Source of the DNA: Phorcus lineatus
Taxonomy: Eukaryota; Mollusca; Gastropoda; Trochida; Trochidae
Direction of reading: 5' to 3'
Length of the DNA stretch: 64,000 nt
NCBI GenBank assembly: GCA_921293015.1
Contig: OV121089.1
Coordinates: forward strand, 43,905,220-43,969,219
Shown piece by piece: positions 23,640 to 34,320 of this stretch. The stretch's first letter is position 1, and the number at the start of each line of letters is the position of its first letter. The position numbers and the translations under genes were made by a program. The notes under the pieces are model-generated. The model had not been told where the DNA came from, ran no database searches, and was given only the letters and a program-made list of their open reading frames with translations.

Positions 23640-26335
23640 AAACAGTTTAAAGATTATAAAAGTACTTGGAGACTTGAATCTTGTATCTTATTTTAGAATA
23701 TTTGATGTGAAAATTAGTCCAATTCTATTATACGGGTCTGAAATTTTGGGTTTTCGAGCAAATAGAAAGAGTTCATTTATTAGCATGCAAGAAACTTCTA
23801 GGGATAAAGATTAACATACCTAATGCAATGGCATGGGGGAATGCGAGAGGTTTCTTCTTGTGATAAACTCACAAGTTAAGATTATAAAATACTCGCTTAC
23901 CAAAAAAATTTTATGAAATGATGATGTTATATGTCCAAAATGGACAAAAATTGGATAACAGATTTAAAGAAGCTATTATTCAAAACCGGATTTAATTAGG
24001 GACCGGTCATTTATTACGGGGGTGGAGGTCGGGGGGGATTGGCTAGGGGTTTTCAGGGGAGGGTCAGAAAAAAATATACAGCCACCATGGAAGGGTCTTG
24101 AAAAAAAATACGAAAGGTTGGGGAGGGTCATTTTGAAATTGACAGTTATAAAACCATCCTTCTTTAGCAATTGAAATTGGGGCTGAAGTATTATCATAAA
24201 GCCTTATCAAATGATCAAATTCCCCAGAATATGAGCAAGACTGGTTTATATTCTTAAAAACACATGCTTATATAAAAAATCACTAGAATTTACTACTCGA
24301 TTCATTGTTCTTTAATCATGTTGAACAAAAAGTAGAAAAGTAGTTCTGTTGGACTGAGAGTTTATACAAGCAGTTAAAAGGTGTTTGTTATATTTTCATA
24401 CAACAAAGATGCATATTTGATAACTAATAGACTCATAAAGTTAAAACAGCTAGTCAAATTATCAATATCTGAATGATTATATTAATCATTCTCAATGATA
24501 CACAGTTATGAAACCGTAACACTTTAGCAGATGGCTTGATTGGTGCAAATTTGTTAATATAGCCATATAAATGAAAAATATCTAAATGCATATTTAGAAA
24601 AATACATTCCAATGTTTATATTCCAAAAATTGGGAACATTTGCTATATTCATACTTAAGCTTCCATACTTTTGGGGTTTTACACTTTATTGTTTAAATAT
24701 AATGTATCATGTAACAAATGTACATGTAACATATATAATTTCTGTGAAACCTAGACGTGCCTATATTACCCTTTTGTCATGTTCCTTCAAAATTCTATAG
24801 ATTTCTTGTGCTACAAACTTAATGTAGACGGTTAAATTTGTTTTAATCAAACTCATACACAAACAGTTTAAATGTTATGAAATTTGATAATTTAATTCCT
24901 ATAAAGTAAGGATTTGACATTTTACATTGTTTGGTCCTATACTCTGAAAGTGTTTGTAGATAGATTTTTAATCTTTTTTTTGCTTTAAAAGAAATCATTA
25001 TGTCAAGAGCTTATCTCCCAACCTGGTCCTTACATGGTTTTATCAATTTATGAATGCATTGTTTCAAGTTTTCAGTGGAATAATGTGGGCAAGGTATGTA
25101 TTTAGATGGAATTTTTAACTAGTGTAATATCTTAGCTTTTTTTAATTTTTTTATCTCGGTTGAAAGTAAATTCAATAAAGAAGTTGATCATCCATAAAAA
25201 ATTCCTTCTCTTCCTCAGTGCTAACCTATTTTGTTATTCAAAGATAAAAAGACATTGTGATTTGAATTTTAAAAATAATAAAAGATGATCCTTAAAGTAA
25301 GATAAAATTAAAAATAGAATTTACACTGTTAAACATATGTGTATATTATAAGCAATAGTATTCAAAACCTATTTTGATATACAGTTGATGTAAAAAAAAG
25401 TTCTAATAAAACTGATTTTAAAACACTATAGACCATTATCAGATATCATATTAATCCCATCGATGGAAGGGTAAATCTGTTGTTTTTTTCAACATTATTT
25501 TATGCGTTACTTAAAGAAGTTTCTCTTTCGGAAATATCAAAAAAATGTAGAACTGACCATAAATCTTCAGAAGACCAATTTCAAGAACTTTCGTAGATAT
25601 GATTTGGGGGAGGGTCATGAAAAAAATACGCTTAAAATGGAAGGGCCATGAAAAAAGGGGAGTTGGGGAGGTCCACATTTTTATAGACAATCCAAAGAGA
25701 AAAAAAAGCCGCCCCTCCTCCCCCTGTAATAAATGACCGGTCCTTTACATATGGTACGACCAAAAGGTCGATTTTCCAACAAGGTATCTAAACTCATTAT
25801 CACAAAGACTGAGGGATATCTACCAACAAAACAAAACTGGCTATATAAACTTTCCATTTCCACTAAGTATGAGTACTATCAGCTTTTAAACCATACATTT
25901 ATACTGAATATTATTTATCATGTGTTACTATAGGAAAGTTAAGAGTAAGTTTATCACGCTTCCGGTGTTCATCGCATGATTTATGGATTGAAAAGGGCAG
26001 ATTTTTAACATGAAAAAGAGGATAGACTTTGTAAATCATGCAATAACAACATATTGGAAGATGAATACCACTTTCTGCTCGTGTGTCAATTGTATGATGA
26101 ATTACATAAAAATACCTTAAAGAGTATTATTATCTCCATCCTACTAGAGATAAATTCTTATCTTTATTAAACTGTAAACTGTTCGTTCCAATTCATGCAA
26201 TGTTTATATACTACGCAATTAGAATCAGACAGTAACAGTAAAGCACATTTTGTCATTCTTCTTTTAAGTGATATCACAGTTTATATGAATATTGATTTGC
26301 TATATTTTGTATTATCCTTCTTATTGTATTGAATA
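23640..26335 (+). pseudogene. decayed non-LTR retrotransposon, 3' part, split by a DNA transposon
   Basis: The left piece (to about 23860) reads KISPILLYGSEILGF then, shifted, a CKKLLGIKINIPNAMAWG run, typical of the region after the reverse transcriptase in many LINEs. The right piece (25744-26335) reads DRLCKSCNNNILEDEYHF and YYAIRIRQ, the C-terminal zinc-binding region of the same type. Stops and frameshifts occur throughout. The 3' end has AATAAAG followed by ATTGATTAATTGAT-like repeats. A 1.74-kb element at 24000-25743 separates the two pieces. It is a different family from the LINE at 38.2-42.7 kb. Confidence 0.65.
24000..25743. mobile_element. non-autonomous DNA transposon inserted in the old LINE
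   Basis: Ends GGACCGGTCATTTATTAC and GTAATAAATGACCGGTCC are perfect 18-bp inverted repeats. Inside each end is a G-rich block (GAGGGTCA...TGGAAGGG...GTTGGGGAGG) in the same, not inverted, orientation. The 1.4-kb centre is AT-rich without a transposase. No clear target duplication was found, so superfamily assignment is open. Confidence 0.75.
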
Positions 26336-26726
26336 AAGATTGATTAATTGATACAGCGACATTGTCAATGTTCGGAGCTGAAGGTCGAAATGCTTCAAGT
26401 TGTGCCCAATCCATAAAGTCTGGGAACATCAGTAAATTACATTTAAGTCCCAAGATTTATATCTATAACTATGTGTAGAAACGGTGCACACCTTGCCTCA
26501 CTGAAAAAGTGTTTTAAACAATAAACATTGTGAGTTGGTGTTATAGCCGGAGTTTACAGACCAACATAGATATTGATCACACATAGAATATAAATTGAAC
26601 AATTTCATTTTATTTTTCATATGTGGGTGATGTCAATATCATCATTAATATGCATCATTAGCCACTATTTAGAAAGTTATTAAATATGTTGTAAAAAACA
26701 ACCTAGCAACTTTTCTCCATTAAATA

Positions 26727-27812
26727 ATTAAGACACCGAAAAGAAATGTTACACCTCTTTAAAGTTGAATACCATAAAAAGTTATGTCCTCCAAGACCTA
26801 GAAGCTAGGGACCACTGGTTACAACTTCACCTCAGGAACAGGTTCCAAATAGCAACAGTGTCGTCTGATACAGATACAGAACCGTCCCCAGACGGTTAGA
26901 AGAACGCTCGAAATCATATGGAATGATGCCATACCGGCCGATGCAAGCAATGCAATAGACACACTCTCGTCGAAAAAACAAGGTTGCTTGGAACAGAAAG
27001 TAAAACGTTGGCAGATCCAAAACTGGCAGAGGGTGTTAAATTCGGATTAAAATCGGTTCCAATTGCACAGAGCGGACGGGAGAAGTATGGTGTGCAGTCA
27101 TCTGGTGGAAGGCGCGTTGCTGTGTACAGGAGTTTATCCCTTTCGGTGAAAGTAGCGCCATGGTCTGTGGTAGAATACGCAGCAACGCAACCACCTTGTA
27201 ATAACTCACGGCAACCTTACGGTACATTGACAGAGTCCTACAGCCAGTGGTCAATCCATTCACTCACATAATCACAGCACGCTTTTCCAACAGGACAACG
27301 CACCCTATGTGGCAAGACAGCCGTCCCAGTTCCTCAACGTCTACAACGTATACGTTTTGCCTTGGCCTGCAAGATTGCAGGATATGAGTCCAATTGAACA
27401 CCTCTGGGATTCACATAGACCGAAGGATCCGGTTACCACAGCAGCTACCACATTCATGTCAACAACTTATTGCTGCATTGCTGGACAAATGGATACAGAT
27501 ATCACCTGCTTTCATCAGACGACTGACGTTTTCTATGAGGAGAAGAGTCAAGCATGATTGAATGTCAACGACGCGCATACCAGATACTAATCAAAGACAG
27601 TACAACATTAAACTCATGATTTTCTATGCCTTTGTTGTTTTTATGAATTGTCGAGAATAGGACAATTGACCCAGTCATGAGAATGTGGCGATGTTGATTT
27701 TCAAGACTATTTTTTTAGCACACGCGACTAAACCAAGTTTCTCTGAGGACAAAACATTTTTTTAATGATATTCAACTTTAAGGAGGTTTAACATTTCTTT
27801 TTGTGTTCAGTT
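26727..27812 (+). mobile_element. dead Tc1-like DNA transposon
   Basis: Terminal inverted repeats of about 60 bp with the core AAGAAATGTTACACCTC (26741-26757) match the complement of 27766-27803, and TA lies at both outer edges. Inside, a broken transposase is readable: a QQDNAPYVARQPSQF block, then VLPWPARLQDMSPIEHLWD with its catalytic-region D and E motifs, and near the end AFIRRLTFSMRRRV. Several frameshifts and stops prevent a full protein. The block order and ~1.1-kb size fit the Tc1 branch of Tc1/mariner. Confidence 0.85.
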
Positions 27813-28428
27813 ACATATACATATAAATAACAAATAATAATAAAATTCTTTACCCAGATTGCAAAATGGACATAAACGCATAAACATAAACGTCTGTTCC
27901 TAACCATCTACCTTTATCTAAGAACTGACTTCAAAATTTATTATGTTCATCAAGGTATAAACGTAAGTTTTATACCTCCATGAACTTAATAAACTTTGTA
28001 AATAGAAATATATTAATTGTATTGTATCAAGTAAAGACTTTGTGTGATGAACATGAACTTTTTAATGAGTCAATGATATATTTGAGAATCGAACAGCAAA
28101 ATCACTACTATGCACTCGCCTCAACGTGGAAATCCTCTTAAGTGACCTCTGAAATTGAACACAGGGGTGTCCAAAAATCAACTCGGACACTAACCGCTTA
28201 AGGTCCTGTGTGTAAAAATGTTAATTCTTGGTTCTACAAGCATTTTATTTCTGATTGTATAGGGAGGAATATTGTGGGGAAGGGAAACCTTTTTTTTAAA
28301 AATAGTAGACAGGCGGTCAACTTAAATGCATCACGACTTTACCAAATCTGTATTTGCGTTTAAATATCGATAAAATTTTCAAACAATTTTATCACAGCAG
28401 AATGGTTTTTTTGCTTTTTTGTTTCAGT

Positions 28429-28520
28429 TATCTCCCTCTCGACTGACCTTCTGAAAAGTTTCACACCACTATTAACTCGACTTCTTCATGATGCGTCAAC
28501 TGGAACAACTTCAAATCAAC
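28429..28520 (+). pseudogene. exon-like segment of unknown family, copy 2
   Basis: After the acceptor-like TTTTGTTTCAG the frame reads LSTDLLKSFTPLLTRLLHDA and stops about 30 codons later. It matches 21950-22046 (minus) over the exon but not over the upstream sequence. Confidence 0.4.
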
Positions 28521-29361
28521 CAAATCAACACTATGTGGGATAGATGGCTGCAGTTACCACTCTACATCAACCGCAAAAACAATGTCTACCCTAGATACAA
28601 TGAAACCACTTGACCTTAGATGATAGGGGAGGAATTAACAAAGGGTTCATTTTTAACCTTATACAGAAGGAAGCTATTTAACATTAAGTATTCAAATTAA
28701 TGACAATTGTAATAAAGGTATTAAAATTGCGATGCAAATCTTCTTCTTTTCATTCAATCAAACCAATTTCTTTTGCTATCAGGACCGTTTAGGGAAAGCC
28801 TTTTTAATTTACATCAGATGATCGAGAGGATCTGCATTTTTTACGGAAAATAGGACAGGAAGTTCGTTTCTGCTGTAAACCATTATAAACAGTTCTCTTT
28901 ACTCGAATATTCAAGGACAATGACATTAAGTCCCACTGTATCGAGCAATAATTAATATAGTAACATGTATCAGTATGGTGTAGTGGAAACGTGAAGCTTA
29001 TATGTATTTGCATCCTTTTCAATCAGCCATATTCAGAACGTAATACTCCCTCAAGATCCTGATATCTATGAACCAAATGCCTCCTATCATCTATATCCAC
29101 TTTAATGACCTGTAGTTGCGCAACGATATTTGCCGCAAGGTCCATACATAATCGTTTTGTCGGAATTATTTACCAGCTAAATACTGCAATAATAACCAGG
29201 CATTTGCTGATTTTACAAATTGACGATTCTATTCATTAACCTTTTTACAAGCCACACGGTTGAACCCATTTTTAGGTGACTTGGGGTAATTTTTCACGTT
29301 TTACTCGTTATGATAATATAACCAACAGCGTGATCTGGGCTTTATTATTATTATGGGTTAT
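28521..29361. other. intergenic, no supported gene
   Basis: No coding, RNA or repeat structure was recognised. Confidence 0.5.
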
Positions 29362-29485
29362 TCAGGGAATAAAACAGATACCGAAATAGCTTATGCCTGA
29401 CACCTTCACCGTCTGCAATAAATTGCACACAATGCTATTTCCAACAGACAATGCGCCCAATGTCACAGGTGATTTACCATAGCTT
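29362..29485 (-). pseudogene. duplicated 3' tail of the secreted coiled-coil gene
   Basis: About 120 bp resembling 29577-29705, the last ~40 codons of the gene immediately upstream on the minus strand (shared blocks include CAATGCTATTTCCAACAGAC and GATTTACCATAGCTTA). Base changes have damaged the frame. It lies about 90 bp beyond the functional stop. Confidence 0.7.
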
Positions 29486-29576
29486 AAGTATATACATTTG
29501 ATGACAATTGCAAAAACACTATTAAAATTGTTATGAAATTTCCCTCCTTCTTATATTTCATGGAGCACAAGGTTAG

Positions 29577-31139
29577 TCAAGGAATCAAACAGATACCGAA
29601 GTAGAACACGCCGGACACCTCCACTGACTGCAATATATTGGACACAATGCTATTTCCAACAGACAATGCTCCCAATGTACCGAGTGATTTACCATAGCTT
29701 ATGTAATACACAGTGTCTCTGTAGAAGATCAGATTCCAAATCTTAAAACCGAACACTGTCACTACACTACTTGTGTTGGTAGAGAGGGACATCTTCATCA
29801 GTTTGTACTCATTACCGTAATACAGGTGACCGTTGCTGATGTCCAGTGTCACGGCACGCATATCACCAGTGTCGAGAGTTGTCAGACCTGAACCGTCATA
29901 TCTAACTGTAAATAGATTGCCAATATCACAAGCGTAGATGATCTTTGTTTCAGGGTGTACAATAATAGCACGGAGCCAGCTACCATAACGTGACAGTCTG
30001 ACTTTAACAGTAAAGTTCTTGCCCTGCAGCGTCATGCTGCTGATGGTCGCAGTGGGATGAGAAGTAGTCAGAAATATCTCGCCTATCTCCTCATCAGCTG
30101 TCATACCGTAGGTTCTAACATTGTGTGTAACTGTTTGAAACCTTGAACTGTTAAGTTTTGAGGAAATGATCCTGTTAGGGTCACGCAAACCGATCAGAAG
30201 AGTATTCAGTTTTGAGATATAGAGTACAGAAGTAACTCTCTTCAGGTTCAGATAAGGGTATATGTCAAGGGAATTACTATGGATACTAACACGGCGGAAT
30301 TGGTGTTGAGAAGGTGAAAACAACGGAGCAATAAAGATACGACTCATGACTGCTTGTGATTCAATTGTTTTGAGTCTTGTTGTTGTTGGTTTAGCAGCAT
30401 TGGCAGAGGACATTGTTGAAGTTGTTTGAACTGTTTTTTCTGATTTTAAATCACCTTCGATGAAGGACGTATTTTGCTCTTTACTCAGTCTGTTCTCTTC
30501 CATCAACGTCTTTAGTTCTTTTATTTGTCGATCATGTTCTATTAACCTCTCCGCCACAACATCTGAACATGAGCATTTGGAGCATTTACAAACTGAACCA
30601 GTGTTATATTTGTTATTGTTTGATGGCAAACTTGAATCATTCAATATTTTATCAATTTTCTGGTTAAGTTCACTGAATTTCCGGTCACGTTCTTCATTCT
30701 CATCTTTCTTGATAGCGTCTCTGAATGCTCTGTTGTCCTCCTGGACACGTCCCAGTTCCGTCGCCATTTTATTCATCTCTTTCCTCATGTGGTGGTTTGC
30801 CCGTTTCAGGTACCTCACCTCGGAGATCACCTTGGCCTGAATCATATCTTCAACATAATCGCTTCCTAGTATTCTGGTCAGGGCCTCAGTAACTTGGTTC
30901 CGTATGTTCCTCTTAACTTCAGTCTTCAGAGAGAGTATTCGCCTCTCCTGGCTGATTTGTATTTCAGTTTTATCAATTGACATTTGATTTGTTATGGCAG
31001 CAAGTTTGGTAGAAAAACTTGCCATTTCCCTTTCAAGTAAATCCAGTCTTTCATTACATATGTCATTGTTTTCAGTACAACTAACACCACACAGCAATGA
31101 AAGCACGGCCAACACAGATATACTCGTGGATACCTTCAT
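29577..31139 (-). CDS. secreted coiled-coil / propeller-like protein, member 1
   Basis: Single-exon frame of 520 residues. Residues 1-21 form a signal peptide ending SLLCGVSC. Residues 30-170 are a charged heptad-rich coiled coil, with a further short coil at 195-220. A cysteine cluster (CKCSKCSC, 184-191) lies between them. A Ser/Thr-rich linker (about 225-265) precedes a C-terminal half (265-520) with beta-rich repeats such as LFTVRYDGSGL and ISNGHLYYGNEYKLMKMSLS, which recall YWTD/LDLR class B propeller blades but lack a clean YWTD. NXS/T sites are present. The protein is probably extracellular, forming oligomers through the coil. It is paralogous to 43590-45212 and to the fragment at 48664-48882. 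The function is unknown; the propeller assignment is an inference. Confidence 0.85.
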   Translation of the reverse strand: MKVSTSISVLAVLSLLCGVSCTENNDICNERLDLLEREMASFSTKLAAITNQMSIDKTEIQISQERRILSLKTEVKRNIRNQVTEALTRILGSDYVEDMIQAKVISEVRYLKRANHHMRKEMNKMATELGRVQEDNRAFRDAIKKDENEERDRKFSELNQKIDKILNDSSLPSNNNKYNTGSVCKCSKCSCSDVVAERLIEHDRQIKELKTLMEENRLSKEQNTSFIEGDLKSEKTVQTTSTMSSANAAKPTTTRLKTIESQAVMSRIFIAPLFSPSQHQFRRVSIHSNSLDIYPYLNLKRVTSVLYISKLNTLLIGLRDPNRIISSKLNSSRFQTVTHNVRTYGMTADEEIGEIFLTTSHPTATISSMTLQGKNFTVKVRLSRYGSWLRAIIVHPETKIIYACDIGNLFTVRYDGSGLTTLDTGDMRAVTLDISNGHLYYGNEYKLMKMSLSTNTSSVVTVFGFKIWNLIFYRDTVYYISYGKSLGTLGALSVGNSIVSNILQSVEVSGVFYFGICLIP

Positions 31140-31290
31140 AGTGTATGTGAGAGCGACACTTTTATTGCTTTATCTTTCAGCAAAGTATACGTAGTTACTG
31201 TCTATCACGTGTGCGCTATATGATCAATTTCACCTGTACTAGATTTATCAGATTGTTATGTAATTGGCAGGTATCCAGGTTATACATTCA
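31140..31290 (-). promoter_or_regulatory. conserved promoter-like region of member 1
   Basis: Read on the minus strand, it runs from CCTGGATACCTGCCAATTAC through a TCTGATAAATCTAGTACAGG and GTGAAATTG block to CTCTCACATACACTATG at the start codon. The same ordered blocks precede the other two family members, while sequence farther out differs. Confidence 0.55.
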
Positions 31291-32649
31291 GTACAAATGA
31301 CATACACATTTGTTAGATACCTGATATAATTGTGTAGCATACAAATTTTCCACTGACATCTTAAAACATCAAGTTAAAATGTGTTATTTGATTTGGAATT
31401 GAAACACTTATTTGTATATGTAAATACACGTTTTAAAGAAAATGTGGAAAATATATGCGTAAATTATACAGCAAGAAATTAAACATATACTACTTACGGC
31501 TTAGTCGCTCCTTTATCTGCTTTTGTTTAAGATCTATGTAAAATGTAAGTAATAGTTAATATAAGTTATTTAAGATATTTACACATTAAAGTTTTTTGGG
31601 ATGAATAATGACAGGTGAAGTGATGTCATAAGTGCACAACGAGACATTCTGTTCTGAGAAAACTAGGACAAAGTTATTGTATTAGAAAGGGAAGTTTGAA
31701 ATACCACTGACTGTATTGTAATGCTTTTTAGTCCATGACTTGTTTATAAGGTTATCTTGTTGTAAACGAATATAATGTAAGCAGTGGGCAGGTATCCAGG
31801 TTATCTTATAGGTCAGGAGGACATTTATCTTCTGCTATCTTTACCCCCATATAAGAGCTGCTGGGCTCATTTGGAAATGATGAACGCTTTCTCTATGGTA
31901 TCAACGTGAGGGTTGTGAAACTGTGTAAGGAAAACCATATCGACTTGTAATTTATCAGGTGGTAACTATTATGGATGTCAACTTCTTTGATCTGAGAACG
32001 CGACTTTTGACACAGCGGTTTGATATCTGATTTCGAATTTCGAAAATGTCAGGTGAAGTGAGGTTTTATGGTGTTAACGACGCTTTCAAAAGCATTTCTC
32101 TTACTTCGCGGCTGATAATTGCATAATTGCAGCGAGAAAGCCACAACGCCATTGTGGCTATACATTCAGTGAAACCTGCAAGGCTTAAACTCGCGAACCA
32201 TGGGAAGTACTGCGCCGAAATTCAGTGTAGCATTGCACCCAAACTTAACTGCGTGTAGAACAGTTCTCTACTGCAGACACAGTTACCGGACCCCTGGCTG
32301 GATTGGAACACGGACCTCTTGATCCCATTGTACAACTGTAACAAAAGGAAATTTGTTTCTTCCTCGACATCAAACACTTTTAGCACAATCGTTTCTGATA
32401 AATATTTTGAATTTTCGTTCAGAAGATAATATACATTATTATTATCCATATGGTTTATCATAAGCGATGACATATTTTCAATATGAGCACATGTGCACAT
32501 ATCACTTTTGCCTAGCAACGATTGTTTAAGCGCGAGTGACCGTATTTTGTCGTCTGTGACGTCATAAAACCATTGTTCATGACGTCACTGTATTGCAATT
32601 AAAAAATTCTGATCCGGAATGATAAATAAAGAATTACTGCCGAGTATCT
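31291..32649. other. intergenic, no supported gene
   Basis: A 98-codon minus frame at 32222-32518 and a 71-codon frame at 32585-32800 resemble nothing known. The second overlaps a segmental repeat. A second CAGGTATCCAGGTTAT at about 31790 repeats a block of the promoter upstream of member 1. Confidence 0.45.
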
Positions 32650-33159
32650 TGGTTTTCATATCTCCAGACATCTTTCTAACGGAAACATACACTTCAATAT
32701 GAATTAGATTCTCATCAATCAAATATCGAAATAATTTCAACACGTTTTTCGAGTTGTATATTTTATCACTAGACTCATTATAACAACATCTCAATTTCAT
32801 ACTAATCCTTTCCAGACAAACATATTATCCCATGTGAATTTTTATTGTATTTATTTAATGATGACTTTCAAAACCGACAATATGTCATGTCATAGTTACT
32901 GATATAAAATAACGTGGAATAGGAATCTCAAAATATCATAATTGTATATCAAGCTCATACTAATTCTTAACTAGCATATGAGTGACTGTTTTTCCCTAAT
33001 AGCGTCATCTTTTCAATGTGAATTGAACATGACTGCCATTTATTACACTCTCGTTGGAGATACTACGGTTGTGGAACAATGACATGTTATTCAACACTGT
33101 TGTGAAACATTGCACGTGAAAGCGATCGCATCCGGAACTATTTTCCTGTAGTCACATGA

Positions 33160-33370
33160 CAAGTTATGATGATGTATATCAAAATAGCGATAACATTCCT
33201 CCGAATCAAATCATGCAAACTAGTGGTCACAAAAATATCCAAAGCATAAATAATTACTCTCAGTTGTCCAAGAAACAGCATAGAAATATATGCACAATTA
33301 TTATTAATCAACGTCCATCTTCTTCAAATGTAAACATGTCCTCCGAACCAGGACAAGCGGGCTTTCGTCA
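33160..33370 (+). pseudogene. tyrosine recombinase C-terminal fragment
   Basis: The frame reads IPPNQIMQTSGHKNIQSINN followed by YSQLSKKQHRNI. The GHK-x8-Y spacing matches the third basic motif and nucleophilic tyrosine region of eukaryotic tyrosine recombinases (Crypton or DUF3504 type). The N-terminal part is absent. It lies inside the 1-kb segment that interrupts the segmental repeat. Confidence 0.6.
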
Positions 33371-33895
33371 GTAGATCGGGCAAAGTCATCCCTGTCAATT
33401 TTGGTAGGTTTTTGTCAGAGTCAGTGCTTCCAAATTTCGATCAATAAACTCAATCTTCGGTGGTTCCGTTAGCAACTGTCTCATCAATGTTAACTTCATC
33501 GGCAACAACGAGGACAATCTTCCTCCCACTGACACTAACTCAAACTAAATGAATCGCGCTTCAAAACTCACATTCCGATGACGTCACGATCACGTGACAT
33601 TCATTCACACAACTCGGTAACGTTTATTCAAGTATCTCAGCGACTGGTTTCATGGTTAGTTAACTCGCCAATTTGTGCTCGTAGTGACCAAAACACGAAT
33701 GAGTGTCTTCCATTTGAATTAATCAAAATTAAAGCTGTTATAAACGGACTTACTCTTGGCCTATTTCTCCAATGCAGATTAATGACGTTATGCGTCGATT
33801 GTAAGAATTGTATTCCTACACACAACTACGAGAATTGAGAGTATACATGATTTTCATTTTATATTATTAATTTAAAGAGTGTAATAAATAAAATA

Positions 33896-34021
33896 CTAAA
33901 CTTCGTCCAGTTTAATAACATATTTATGAAACTCGTGGATAGTATTGGTATTTAACTCGTTAAATACGAATACCATCCACTCGTTTCATAAATATGTTAT
34001 TAAACTGGACGTCGTTTAGTT
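33896..34021. repeat. long near-perfect hairpin
   Basis: Two arms of about 60 bp (33896-33957 and 33960-34021) are reverse complements with only a few mismatches. The outer half of each arm contains GTCCAGTTTAATAACATATT, the inner half ATGAAAC-x3-GTGGAT. There is almost no loop. It sits at the right end of the 1-kb insertion in the segmental repeat. Confidence 0.85.
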
Positions 34022-34320
34022 TTCGCTATTTATTCAAATTTTAAATGGCAGGAAAAAACGTAATTGAACAGCAGATTTTTCATTTATTGATTTTACGAGA
34101 TTTTATTGATTATGAAATATTTTACACAAACTTTTAAAAGCGTCTTAGCATATTTACATCAAATTTTGTCATGAGTTTATGACTATGGCCTAGTTATATA
34201 GAATGGGGCTTTGAATTGAGTGTGTGTTGTTGTGGTTGGGGATGGGGTTATGGTCGGATTATCGATTGGAATGTATTAGCCACTATTATGTCTAATTCGT
34301 ATTTAATTAACTAATAATCA

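Larger units (their letters stand above)
32650..34320. repeat. segmental repeat, copy 1 (interrupted)
   Basis: 32650-33040 resembles 47998-48395, and 34077-34320 resembles 48436-48672, in the same order and orientation. Shared blocks include TTTCATATCTCCAGACAT and TTTCATTTATTGATTTTACG. Here about 1 kb (33041-34040) is inserted between the two halves, containing a recombinase fragment and a hairpin. Confidence 0.75.

Noticed and set aside
27036..27263. Minus-strand frame as a gene
   Set aside because: It lies within the decayed Tc1-like transposase read on the plus strand.
30460..30840. 126-codon plus-strand frame
   Set aside because: Antisense shadow of the coiled-coil part of secreted family member 1.
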